The notes beneath the pieces are model-generated. The model saw nothing but the letters and a program-made list of their open reading frames with translations. It was not told the origin of the DNA and made no database searches. A program made the translations under genes and the position numbers. A stretch of 64,000 nt of DNA from Ampelocalamus luodianensis (lineage: Eukaryota > Streptophyta > Magnoliopsida > Poales > Poaceae). Position 1 is the first letter of the stretch, and each line of letters begins with the position of its first letter. Positions 20,551 through 32,034 of the stretch are shown one piece after another. The DNA is taken from positions 15,586,001 through 15,650,000 of the forward strand of contig CM070626.1 in NCBI GenBank assembly GCA_036346255.1. Reading direction: 5' to 3'.

Positions 20551-23500
20551 TCATATGAGCATAAAAAAATATAAACTCCCACTAGAACTGAATTCCTCAG
20601 GTGAAACCACACCCATATGAGCAACATGCTCATTGAACACTTTAGGTGTCAAGCCTTTAGTGAACGGATCTGCAATCATGGAATTTGTACCTATATGCTC
20701 AATTGACAATTTACCACTCTGCATTCTTTCTTTCACAACTAGAAACTTGATGTCTATACCTTAGACTTTGATGAGCTCCTGTTGTTATTAGAATACATAA
20801 CTACAGACTTGTTGTCACAATATAACTTTAGTGGTTTGTCGACCTGATCTAAAATTCGCAGTACTGTGATAAAGTTCTACAACTATATCCCATGATTTGA
20901 AGCCTCATAGCAAGCAACATACTCAGCTACCATTGTGGACGAGGCAACGAGTGACTGCTTAGTGCTTTTCCAAGAAACCGCACTCCACTAAGTAGATAAA
21001 TGTAATTTGAAGTGGATTTACGAGTATCTTAGTAACCAGCAAAATCGAAATTAGAATACCCAATGATCTCCAACTGATCCGATTTCCTATATTTGAGCAT
21101 GAAATCCTTTGTCTTTTGCAAATACCGCAACACTTATTTTGCTACGACCCAATGATCCAATCCTGGATTGCTTAAATACCTGCTTAACATTCTAATATAT
21201 GCTATATCTGGTCTAGTGCAAACTTGAGGATACATTAAGCTCCCTATCAAAGATGAAAAGGTGATGTTCTGCGTTTTATTAGCCTCAAAATCATTCTTAG
21301 GACATTAGCTAAGACTAAATTTTTCACCTTGGCCACAAGGGGTATCTAAAGGTTTACAATTCTGCATGCCAAATCTTTGCAATACCTTACCAATATAGTT
21401 CTTTTGTGATAATCCAAGTACACCTTGAGAGCGATCTCGGTATATTTGAATTCCTAATACAAAACAAGCATCACCAAGATCCTCCATCCTGAATTTTTTA
21501 GTGAGAAATCTCTTGGTTTCATGCAACAAGCCTATATCGTTACAAGCAAGCAATATGTCTTTAACATACAGAACCAAAAAATATGAACTTACTCCCACTG
21601 AATTTATGATACACACAATCTTCAACTGTATTTACCTTAAGACCAAAAGAGATAATAACCTGATGAAATTTGTGGTACCATTGCTGGGAAGCCTGTTTGA
21701 GCCTATAGATAGATTTCTTTAATTTGCACACTATTTGCTTCGGGTCACCGACCACAAAGTTTTCTGGTTGCTCCATATAAATCATCTCGTCAATGTTTCT
21801 ATTTAGAAACATTGTTTTTACATCCATTTGATGAAGCTCAAGATCAAAATATGCCACAAATGCCATAATAACCCTAAAAGAGTCTTTTGAAGAAACTGGA
21901 GAGAAAGTCTCTTTATAGTCTATGCCTTCTTTTTAAGTATATCCTTTTGCAATAAGATAAGCTTTATATCTTTTCACATTACCTTTCGAATCCCGTTTGG
22001 TCTTAAATATCCATTTGCAACAATGGGTTTCTTTGTTTCTAGCAATGGGACAAGATCCCAAACGTCATTGTCCTTCATGGATTTTAACTCTTCATTCATG
22101 GCATTGACCCAATTATCAGAATTTGGACTTTGCAGGGCCTTTTGGAGATTGATAGGATCTTCTCCTAAAATTTCACTACAAGTCTCTTTCTCCTGAAGAA
22201 AGATAATGTAATCATCAGAGATTGCACTCCTTCTTTCTCTAGTGGATCTCCTTAATGGCACTTGTTCTTGGGATTGATGAGTTTGTTCTTCTGTAGGAAC
22301 ATCATTTTGTGGAGTAACCTCATGGATATTATTTGAATTGTATTTTCCTCAATAATACCGGGTAAAATAACCTGATCCCGATCATTATTAGGAATAACCA
22401 AGGGAAGAGAAAATAAACCCCCTTCAGAAACTTCTTCAAAATTAATGTTCCTAACCATATCTCGCTCTTGAAACTCGACATCCTCAAAGAACTGGGCATT
22501 TTCCGTTTCCAAAATTGTCTTAGTAGTGAGATCATAGAATTTGTAACCCCTTAATCTTTTAGAATATCCAACTAAATAGCTACTAACAATTATTGAGTCT
22601 AATTTTATCTCATTAGGCCTGTACGGCCTTACCTCAGATGGACATCCCCATGTGCGTACATGCCTGATGCTAGACTTTTTACCTATCCATTGTTCGTATA
22701 GGTCTTATTAGTCACCTTAGTTGGTACTCTGTTGAGTAAATAAGCTGCAATTTTTAATGCTTCTCCCTAGAGAGACTCTGGTAAGGTAGAATGATTAATC
22801 ATACTCCTCACCATATCTTTAAGAGTCCTGTTTCGTCTCTCAACAACACCGTTCATGCTAGGAGATCCTGGCATGGTATACTGAGGGACGATCCCGCATT
22901 CTTCTAGGAATTTATCGAAAGATCCTGGACGTTGTTCACCTGATATATCATTTTTGCTATAGTTTTCTCTACCACGGTCAGATCGAACGACCTTAATTCG
23001 TTTGCTAAGTTGGTTTTCCACCACAGCCTTAAAAATTTTGAACACATCTAGGGACTGTGACTTCTCATGAATAAGATAAATATATCTATATCGCGAGAAG
23101 TCATCTATGAACGTGATAAAATACTTTTGGCCATTCCAAGGGAATGGACCACTGATATCCGTATGTATCAGTTCTAAGACAACTTAAGCTCTATTAGCAC
23201 TTAACTTCCACGTTCTTGCCATTGCCCACATAGATGAATCTTTCAGCATCACTTGGTTTTTGGCAGTTCAGGCAACCCTTTATGGACACATTGATGTTAG
23301 ATGTTGCACCGGAGTCTAACCACCAAGTGTATTTAGGTACAGAAGTTAAGTTAACCTTAGAGCTGACCATAGCAAAAATTGCACCTTTCTTTGCATTGCA
23401 AGCATGATATTTGATACAATACTTCTTTACGTGACCATCCTTCTTACAAAAGAAACAAGCCAATTCTGGCCATTGTTTCTTCATTATGGATGGCACACCT

Positions 23501-24195
23501 ACAACTTCTTTGCTCTTCCTCTTGTCATTTTTTACTTTAGGAGTCATAGCCAAATGAGCACTTTATATTCTATTTTGTTACCATCTATCTTTCTTTTGCA
23601 CACAATAGGAGATGAGCTCATTAAGGGACCGTTTGTCCTTTTGACAGTTATAGCTCACCTTGAACTGATTAAAGTGTGCATGAAGGGGTATCAAAATTAA
23701 ATGCACGAGCAAATCCTCAGATAGATCTAACTTGAGTGCCTTTACTTTTAAAACAAGATGAGATATTTCCATAATGTACTCTCTTATATTTTTTTTTACC
23801 TTTATACTTCATTGAGATAAGTTTTGTCAATAGCGTACTTGATTCAGCCTTTTCATTTTTGGCAAACCTTTTCTCAATACTGTCAAGGAAAACCTTAGCT
23901 GTAGTGGTTTGTTCTGATATGCTATCCGAAAAAACTTCCGGAACAGCACGCCTCATGATCATAAGACTCATGCGATTTGAACGATACCACTTCTCATACT
24001 TTATCTTTTCCTCAATGGAGTTGTTAGCCACAAGTGCAGTGGGTTGTTTTTTTTTTACAAAGTGCAAGGTCCAAATCTATTACCCCAAGAACGATCAAAA
24101 TGTTATCTTTACATTCTTTAAAGTTTGTACCAGTAAGCATAGGTATGGAATTGATGCTAGCAAAAATATTGGAAGCAGGACTTGCAGCTGAAATT
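20551..24195 (-). pseudogene. copia gag-pol, broken by many stops and frameshifts
   Basis: Reading from 24195 downwards: gag (IPMLTGTNFKE segment, then 23590-24067); a zinc knuckle CFFCKKDGHVKKYC near 23430; protease WWLDSGATSN near 23310; integrase near 22770-23045 (RSDRGRENYSK, PGSPSMNGVVERRNRTL). A linker (RRSTRERRSAI) is near 22250. RT fragments occupy 21305-22000, where the catalytic YVDD is changed to YVKD near 21550. RNase H ends EHIGTNSMIADPFTKG near 20690. No single frame spans it. The Asp to Lys change at the RT active site alone would abolish polymerase function. Confidence 0.9.
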
Positions 24196-26190
24196 AAGGA
24201 ATAAATTAAATGCTCATATCAGGACATGAATAACATACTTAAGGTTTGATTCAGAATTTGGTGTATTCCATCACGCAAGATACCTAGCGCTACATTAATA
24301 TTTAGTCTTTGGACAGAAATATTAACTTACAAGTGGTAACCTTGATGTAGCAACCAAATACTAATAGTAAATCCTGTCAAACAATATGCCTTACTTTGGT
24401 CCGACTTTTTGTTCACATGGGAACTTGATAACTATTACATATTTGTTGCCACAGTTACATATATAATTCTGCAAATATTGACTTTTCTTTGGGCCAATCA
24501 ATAGATGCATGAATTGTACATACAAAAAATGCCTAGCTGTTCTGAATAAATTAACCTACATAATAGAGATTGCTTTGACAACATAGAACTTTAATTAATT
24601 TATAAAAAACACTAGCTGGCCAATTATGAATCAATCCAATTATTATTTCATAAGAGTCCACAATTTTATCCCACAATACACTATAGAATCCTCAAAATTG
24701 CAAATGATAAGAATTATGCTAATCAGATAACATAATCAATCTTGCATTTAATTGATAATACAAAAAAAAACAGCATATGGGCTAGTCTGATGTCTTAATT
24801 GATAATACCATAAACTAGATAGACTAAAGATGCATATTAACTGATCAGAGAACAGACCAATCTGGTCAATAACCAAATTTGCACAAATTGCAATTGACAG
24901 ATTATACCATAATAGCAAGAAACAAATTAACCCAGAACTTAGATAAACTGAATAGGCATCTCGTCATCTATAATGTAAAAACTTAACCGCAAAACAACCT
25001 TATGCAGAAGCTATATACCACAATTACTCATAAGGGTTAATCTGAAGTTGATGAACTAAAGATGCATGAACAATTAGCTAATCTTGCATTATTCCAGAAC
25101 TAGATAAACTAAATTTGCTTGAATAATAAATCATGCAAAGGCTTGATCCAATTCTCTAAAGTACAGATCAAAAACATGATTATCTGAGAGCATAACTAAT
25201 TTGGCACAAAATTGCATTTCACTGATTATAAACAATCAGCACATGAGACAATATTGCAATTGGCGTATTATCATCAATTTGCACATCAGAGGACATAACC
25301 AAATGCAAGACAATCAAAATTACAGTCGATTGATTAATACCAGAACCTTACTGAAAAAATGAGGATGCAAAAGCTTAAGCCTTCATTGACCTTATGCTCA
25401 ACCTTCTTCCCCATCGATCAGAACAACCATCGCAGCAGCATGCTAGCTTCAAACCACCTGATGAAACTAAAAGATTAACCCACCCAAGGTACGAATTGAC
25501 TCTCCTTTCTAGATGGATGCTCGGCGCACAGGACACGGAGGCGACGGAGATCCCAGAGGGGTCACAATCGCGCGGAGCCGGAGGCGGCCTAGACGAGATC
25601 GCGGTCGGGCGAAGCCAGAGGCAGCCCGGACGGGGTCGCGGCCGTGCGAAGGTGGGCAGGAGCCGGAGGTGCACTCGGCCGAATGCGGGGGCAGCGGAAA
25701 CCAGATGCCGCATGGCGCTCGGGGAGGCAGTGGGCGACAACGCACGAGGAGGTGGCGACGGCTGAAGGGTGTGAGGGCTTGCACAGGCGATGGAAGCCAA
25801 AGGGCGCGCGCAAACTAGTGAGGAAGCTTCTACAGCATCTTGGAGGTGGAATCCCAGAGGCGCACGCGTCGCGGAGGCTGGCGAGGTCCAGAGGGCGAGC
25901 AAAGGTGGCGAAAGCTGAAGGGAAGCTAGAGGGCGAGCTTGCCGGTTGCGGAGGCGGGTGGCGGCGGGAGCCAAGGGAGACCCAGAGGCGCGTGCTGGGG
26001 AAAGGGGTAGACCGACGGTGCTAGGACACCCGAGCAATCGCGTCTGGGCAGACGCACAGCAATCCCCTCGTAGGAGCAAAGGGAACGAAGAAAAACTGAT
26101 ATATAGCGCAGAGAGAGAACATAACCGAACTGATGAGAAAAAACTATCCGATCTGATGATTACCAGAACGGGTTGCAAAATCACATACGA
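24196..26190 (-). other. long leader of the minus-strand copia element: GC-rich block plus intron-like AT-rich block
   Basis: About 2 kb separates the primer site from gag. The part nearest the LTR (25500-26050) is GC-rich and open on the minus strand for 269 codons (25375-26184), with an Ala/Pro/Arg-rich translation unlike any gag. The rest (24196-25370) is AT-rich and ends in TTTCAG directly before the first recognisable gag codons. It may be a spliced leader, or captured sequence; neither is proven. Confidence 0.5.
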
Positions 26191-26203
26191 CGCTGTGATA
26201 CCA
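26191..26203 (-). other. primer binding site (tRNA-Met type, one mismatch)
   Basis: On the minus strand TGGTATCACAGCG lies two bases from the LTR end, differing from the usual TGGTATCAGAGC at one position of the core. Confidence 0.8.
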
Positions 26204-26205
26204 AT

Positions 26206-26706
26206 TGTTAAAACATAGATATTGATTTATACCAAATGATCATATTGATATAAGCAGAATCTCATATGTGGTAATTGTAACACCCTAAAAAACTGTAAAC
26301 GCGGAAGCATGCCTGATGACGATGCCGTTGTTCGTCATAGAGTTGATCTGAAACAGTAGATGAACAATTGCTCAATCTACCTAGAGTTTAGTCTTTTCCA
26401 GCAAGAGGTAAGTCACAAACTCCAATTACAGATGAGGATAGGTGGAATGGCATGAGTTACCCTGGTTAGATGACCTAACCCTTATTTATAGCCTTTTGGT
26501 ATAGAATAATATCATGTCCCGTAATTAGAGATAGATTCCAAACAAGTCTCTACACATATTTAAAATCTAAGTCCATATTTTTCCTTAATAGATACTCGGG
26601 CCCTTTATAAATATTTGATCATTTTATATATTTGAGTCAATCAAAATAGATAGTTGATATTTATTTAAACTCATGTAGGTCCACATAACAGAAAATTAAT
26701 CCAACA
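26206..26706 (-). repeat. 5' LTR of the minus-strand copia element
   Basis: It has TG...CA ends and is collinear with 19682-20154. The extra bases near 26215-26245 are not present in the other LTR. Confidence 0.9.
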
Positions 26707-26711
26707 TGTTT

Positions 26712-27642
26712 CACACAATATTAAAGGAGTCCAATTTTTCTTAAAGCATAGGGGAACCATTGCCTCGCACTAGCCTCCATGTTGTCTTCGTTCATGTTTG
26801 GGTTTTGCCCTTCATGAAATAATTGGTTAAAAAAGATTTTCAAGAGTTTGCCGCTCAAAAGAATGACGCTCAGATGGATGTAGTTTGCGAAATGTCACTT
26901 AGAATATTGAAATTATCTCAAGAATGCCACTCTTAATTTCTTCTTGACGTGTGGCTATTTCCCTATTTTTCACTCGTTGTGACCATAATGCATTCCCCTT
27001 GTGGGTCAGTTTGCCTAGCTCGAACATACCATGATACCGACACGGTTCCACATACCTAATTCGACATGGAGAAAATGATAAAAAGACTGAGAAACCTCCT
27101 AAGTCACTCTTCAACAACTTCTATTAGCTTTGGAAAAGCCGGCGGTTTCACTCGACTTCTAGGCCGAAGAACCTATAGGTGAAGGTGGACTAGACATATT
27201 ACAGCTAGAGCTGACATTTTGGTTTTCTAAAAAAAAAACTGACATTTTGGGCCCACTTATAGCCCATGTGCAAACAGGGTATGGCCACATCACAAGTTAT
27301 TCTCGAAGAACTGCCATCCTCGGGCCCATGGGCTGTCGCTCTAGAGATAGCCAGATAAGTCGTGTTGGTCAGGTTGGCCCGAGGCACAGCACTGTTAGTC
27401 TGGACCAGGCCCGGCCCAGTCCACACTATTCATGAGCATGACACGAAGGCCCGTGCCGTGCTTGGGTTGGACCCCTGGCACGATGGGCTGGCCCGGCACA
27501 GCACAAACAGTGTCAGACTGTGCTAGACACAGCTCGTTTGGCCTGTGTGTGGAGAGGCCGAGGGAGGGCTGAGGAAGGCAACCAACAGTGAGGGAGGGAG
27601 GAGGAAGCCAGTCGATGGTGAGGCAATGAGGGAGGGGAGAGG
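26712..27642. other. spacer, then CCCGGCAC-rich hAT-like end sequence
   Basis: 26712-27240 shows no gene. From about 27250 the sequence is rich in GGGCCC, GCCCGGC and GGCACGG words typical of grass hAT transposon ends. It then becomes a purine-rich GGGAGG tract that is continued after the retroelement insertion at 34643. Confidence 0.5.
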
Positions 27643-29686
27643 TGTAACATCCCAAAGTTATGTTACCAAAATAAAAATAAATAAAATTATTATTTTACTG
27701 GTTTTTCTGAGAATTTGCCAGAGTTTGATTGCTTTATTTGAATCTCTGAAGTTTTAAAAGTTAAATTTAAAATTTATTTGAAGTTCTTGAAGCCTTATTT
27801 GGTTTTATCTGAAAAATAAAAATTTAATTAATTCCTTTGATTTTCTGAGTTTTTAAAAGCTTTTCCCTAATTATTTTAAAGCCAAAATAAATTTATTTGC
27901 AAAAATTATAGCCAATTATAAGTTGGAACTATTTTAATTAAGTCCAAAATAACTCTAGGAATTTCTGTGAATTTTTCTAGATTTTTTGGATTTAATTTGC
28001 TATTTTCTAAAGCTATTTCGAATTTCTGGAAATAAATCAATTAAGAAAACAATTTTAAAAACCCAGAAATCCTTTTGGGCCGAAACCTCCTCGGTCCAGC
28101 CCATCTCCACGCATCTCCCGGCCCGCTCCATCTCAGCCCGCTTCTCCCGCCGCGCCCCCTCTCCTCATCACCGCCCGATGTGAATCTAGCGGTCATCATC
28201 GCCCCACGCCACCCCAGTTCTCCTCACCGTCGGATGAAAATCCAACGGCCGCGACCCCTTCTTCCTTCCCCGTTTCTTCTCCGCTCGGCCGCGCTCAATG
28301 CCGCCATTAGCGCCCGCGTAGAGCTTCGTCTCCGCCGCGATTTCCGCCCCTTCCTCCACACGGTCGCGCGCATTAAATTCCCCGTGTTCCGCCGCACCTC
28401 CTCCTTCCACTTTCCCCCTCCGACTCGCACGAGATCTCCGGAACGCCGAAATCGCCGCCGTGACCTTCGCCACCAATCTCCTCCTCCCGGCCCCCTCGGC
28501 CCCTATAAAGGGAGCACCGGGTAGCCCCGTTCCTCCTCATTGCAACCACACCATCCACCTTCCCCCTTTCCCTCCGAGATCGTCGGAATTTGAGTTTTTC
28601 CGCCGCCACCACCGTGGGTCTCCGCCGCCGATTGCGCCGCCGACGCCGCCTCTTCTCCGTCACCGCCTACACCATCAACTTCGCCGCACCGTCGCCTACG
28701 CCGTGCGCACCTCCGCCTCACCCGAGCGCCACCGGAGCTCGCCGCCTTCGTCAACCCCGCTCGCGCCGCCGCTCTTTACGTCGCCGCCGGCGAATCCTTC
28801 ATGCTCGTGCGCTACCACGGTGATCCCTGAGATCTCTTGCACTCTCCTATCTCGTTTGGTGCCCTCACCGCCGACAGTCGCACCGCCGTTCACCGGCGAG
28901 CCTATGCGCCCGCACCGCCGGCGTCCCATGCCGACATGGCCCCACCTCATCGCCACCTAAGGCGCCACCTCAACCCTCGTGCCTACGTGGCAGCCCGCGT
29001 GGCTTTCCCGCGTGGCAGGTCCACCGCTCTAGCTCGCCCTCGGCTCGGTGGAATCAGTCCACCGTGGGCTGTGTCTATGACACATGGGGCCCACACGTCA
29101 GGAAATATTTTAATTTCCGAAAATCTGTGCGCTGACGTCAGCATGTGCATTAAACCGGAATTTCCTTTAGAAAAATAATTCAAGAAATTCATAAAATCTG
29201 AAAATTAGGGTTTAGAACTTCCCGGGGTTCGTTCTCTCTCATACGAACTCCGATTTCGTCGATTCAAATTCCTAAATTCCTATAAAATCAAGATCTAGCC
29301 ATCTACACTAAAATTATTTAATTTTGAGTTCATTTGTTCAATAATCCCTTTAAACCCTAATTCATTATTCCATGTAATTCCAAACTTCTAAAATTCATAT
29401 CTTTTGCATCCAAACTCCGAGTGGGGTGGTTCAAGTTGCAAAATCTTTATAAAATTATTATCTAGCTATTGAAACCAAAATATTTCTATTTGGAGTTAAT
29501 TTGATCTGTATTTTTTAATTTATTTAAATTTGGTTTGAATTTGGCTTATTTCGCGATTAGATTTCGACGACTTCGGAGAATCAGATTTCGACGCCGATTG
29601 AAGAGCAACATAAGAGGATTGATTTTGACTGTATGATCATTGTGATCGTACACTTGGACTACCTGAAGATAGTACTTGTGAGTACT

Positions 29687-29768
29687 AGGTGACCTGTTAA
29701 GAAAAACAACGTCACCTCAACACCAGACGTTTTGTGAAGGTGATCTGTTAAGAAAAACAACGTCACCT
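29687..29768 (+). repeat. duplicated hairpin in the long LTR
   Basis: Two copies, 29687-29717 and 29738-29768, share arms AGGTGA(C/T) and (A/C)GTCACCT plus inner TGTT and AACA with an AAGAAAA loop. The left arm differs at one base and still pairs through G-U. Confidence 0.7.
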
Positions 29769-30875
29769 CAAGCGAGGCAAGTTATACCCTTGATCATATT
29801 GATCCCATTATTTTAAATTATTTATATTCTATTTTAAAAATTATTACTGCATGCTTATTTATATTCAGTATTATAAATTCCTGTTTTTAAATTCATAGTT
29901 ATACCTAAATCCTTTGTATGACCAATGTTGATATTGAACCAAAAAACATTGACACCCTAGATAAAACCTGATTGATACGATAGTATGAACTAGGATCATT
30001 TAAACGTATTGCTTAGCCATGCTTATAGACCAAACTTGTTTCATTTGGGGAATTTCAGCCAACAATCAATTATTGTTTAAATTGTACCCTTGGCATTGTT
30101 GTGTCATGGGAGTTTTACAAATGACTTGAAAAGTAAAATAAAAATAGGTTTGGACTTGGGCGAAATGGATGATTGGTGGGTGCAGGTTTATGCACGGGCT
30201 TAATTTGGTCAGGGTTAAGGCTCAGGGGTTTTTATGGAAAGACGCCCAAGTCAGTTAAGGACCGGTCTTCGAGCGCATGATGCTATGCCTTACTGTACCA
30301 CCACATGTCCTGTGTGGGCGGGACTTGGCTAAATAATTTGTGATGTCTTAGTGTGAAAGATCTAGACCCGCCATTATGCGGTAATGGAGTTTTGGTGATT
30401 AATGATAAATCTAATTAGGAGACTAACACTTTTATTGATATACATATTGTGTAGTCTTATTTGGATATAAAGGTGAAAATCATGAAGGCATGCAAGTGAT
30501 TAAGTGATTAATGACAAATGCACTTTCTCGTTTGGATATAAAGATGAAAATACAAGGTGATTAATGATAAATCTAATTGGGAGACTAACACTTTTATTGA
30601 TATACATATTGTGTAGTCTTATTTGGATATAAAGATGAAAATACAAGAGGTATGCATTCTACTTCTTCTTATTATATCTTGTTGCATTCCTCGGATCCAA
30701 AATATAGGTTAAACTCCACCAAAAAGGTCAATTTGGATATGTGCATATGTTTCCATTACACATTTGTGTATGCACACATTTAGGGGGAGTCCATTCTATA
30801 TTTTGTGGTTTCATTAGTATTGATCCATATTCTCTTTCCACATATATTAAGGATCTTTACTTTGAAACATATCCT

Positions 30876-31152
30876 TGAATATATTTAACTTGTGTAGTTA
30901 GTATATTCATATGAGTATATGAGAACATATGAAACTTGTGTAGTTCATGGATGTTCATATATCCTTGAATATATTTAACTTATGTAGTTAATATATTCAT
31001 ATGAGTATATACAACTTGTGTAGTTTGTATACACTCATATTCAATATATACAACTTGTGTAGTTCAGATATACTCATGGTATATATAACTTGTGTAGTTC
31101 ATATATACTTATATGTGAGTATATATATAACTTGTGTAGTTTATATATACTC
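30876..31152 (+). repeat. stem-loop array 1 in the solo LTR (7 units)
   Basis: Units lie at 30876-30907, 30923-30956, 30966-30997, 31003-31036, 31042-31075 (imperfect), 31079-31110 and 31117-31152. Arm pairs differ from those at 11176-11380 yet mostly still pair: GAACAT with ATGTTC, GAGTATATACAA with TTGTATACACTC (G-U), and GAGTATATATA with TATATATACTC. Confidence 0.85.
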
Positions 31153-31389
31153 ATGTTTATCTATATTCAATTATTTGAGATTATGTTGTGGGACTAACAT
31201 GTGTGCTAAGATGTTTGAAGGCTTAGTCCCGGTTCATGGATGGCGACATGGTAAGGGAAATGCATGACAATAGAGGATCATGATTAGTAGCTTGATAGCA
31301 TGTTCTGTGCCTTATGGATCAAGTTAGGATCATGAATGCATTTGAATTTGAAGTTTGGAAACTCTAAGTGCTTCACGTAAATCGGATGA

Positions 31390-31735
31390 ACCGGCGTGTT
31401 ATGGGCGGTTCGATCAAGATGCATGTTCGACCGGATCTTGGTGCGGTATGACCGCACATCGGTCGCTCCGATTTCTAGTTGGTGGTTGCATAAAACCAGA
31501 ACCGATGCATTTTGGCTCGGAGCTCTCTTTGTTAATCGGTCGTACCGCATTTGAGAAACGGTTGTACCGCGATGCGGTTGTACCGAATTTTGTATGGCGG
31601 TATGTATTTTCCAGAGAACATGTTGTTTCAGCAGTTTGGAAACCCTGAAATCGGTAGTACCGCTTCCTTCGTGCGGTACGACCGGACCAAGCGGTAGTAC
31701 CGCAATTTGGTTGGCGGTTGTACCGGTTCAGGTTT
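31390..31735 (+). repeat. palindrome cluster, GCGGTNNNACCGC type
   Basis: Copies such as GCGGTATGACCGC, CGGTCGTACCG, CGGTTGTACCG, CGGTAGTACCG and GCGGTACGACCGG are spaced 15-60 bases apart. A second smaller cluster lies at 32690-32770 upstream of the TATA box. The outer CGGT/ACCG arms match those of the CGGTCTGACCG cluster at 12393-12740 but the three central bases differ. Confidence 0.8.
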
Positions 31736-31856
31736 TTCAACAGCTTGTTTAGAAGCATTTTGTATGTATATCTTGGTAATTAATGTTAATCATTATGGGA
31801 CTAACATTTTCCATGAGTTGGATGAATAGGTTATGTTCCAGGGTAATGAAGACTTC

Positions 31857-32034
31857 GGATGGCATCATGAGTTGATCGTCATCAAGTAAAGGTTCAAAAA
31901 GAGGATGCATCATGTGTTGATGCATATCAAGATCTCGAAGAAGAGATGATCATGAGTTGATCATCAAGTCAAGAGAAGACTCATCATGTGTTGATTGAGG
32001 TCAAGTAAAGAATGCATCATGGGTTGATGCATGT
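31857..32034 (+). repeat. stem-loop array 2 in the solo LTR (5 units)
   Basis: Units share the TCATG(A/T)GTTGA core with arms ATGCATCA/TGATGCAT (31904-31924 and about 32012-32032), GATGATCA/TGATCATC (about 31946-31965), and weaker GATGGCA/CGTCATC and CTCATCA/TGATTGAG. Confidence 0.8.

Larger units (their letters stand above)
19682..26706 (-). mobile_element. degenerate Ty1/copia retrotransposon with both LTRs
   Basis: Two LTRs face each other (19682-20154 and 26206-26706) and the element is flanked by the exact 5-bp duplication TGTTT (19677-19681 and 26707-26711). Read on the minus strand the order is LTR, primer site, a long GC-rich leader, an AT-rich stretch, gag, protease, integrase, RT, RNase H, polypurine tract, LTR. 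The LTRs differ by many substitutions and an indel of nearly 30 bases near one end, so the insertion is old. Confidence 0.93.

Noticed and set aside
25375..26184. 269-codon minus-strand frame as a host gene
   Set aside because: It starts from GTG rather than ATG and lies between primer site and gag of a copia element, so it is reported as leader, not as a gene.
28075..28960. Open frames of up to 166 codons in the GC-rich part of the long LTR
   Set aside because: Frames are open on both strands with low-complexity Arg/Pro/Ser composition and lie inside an LTR with a clear footprint.
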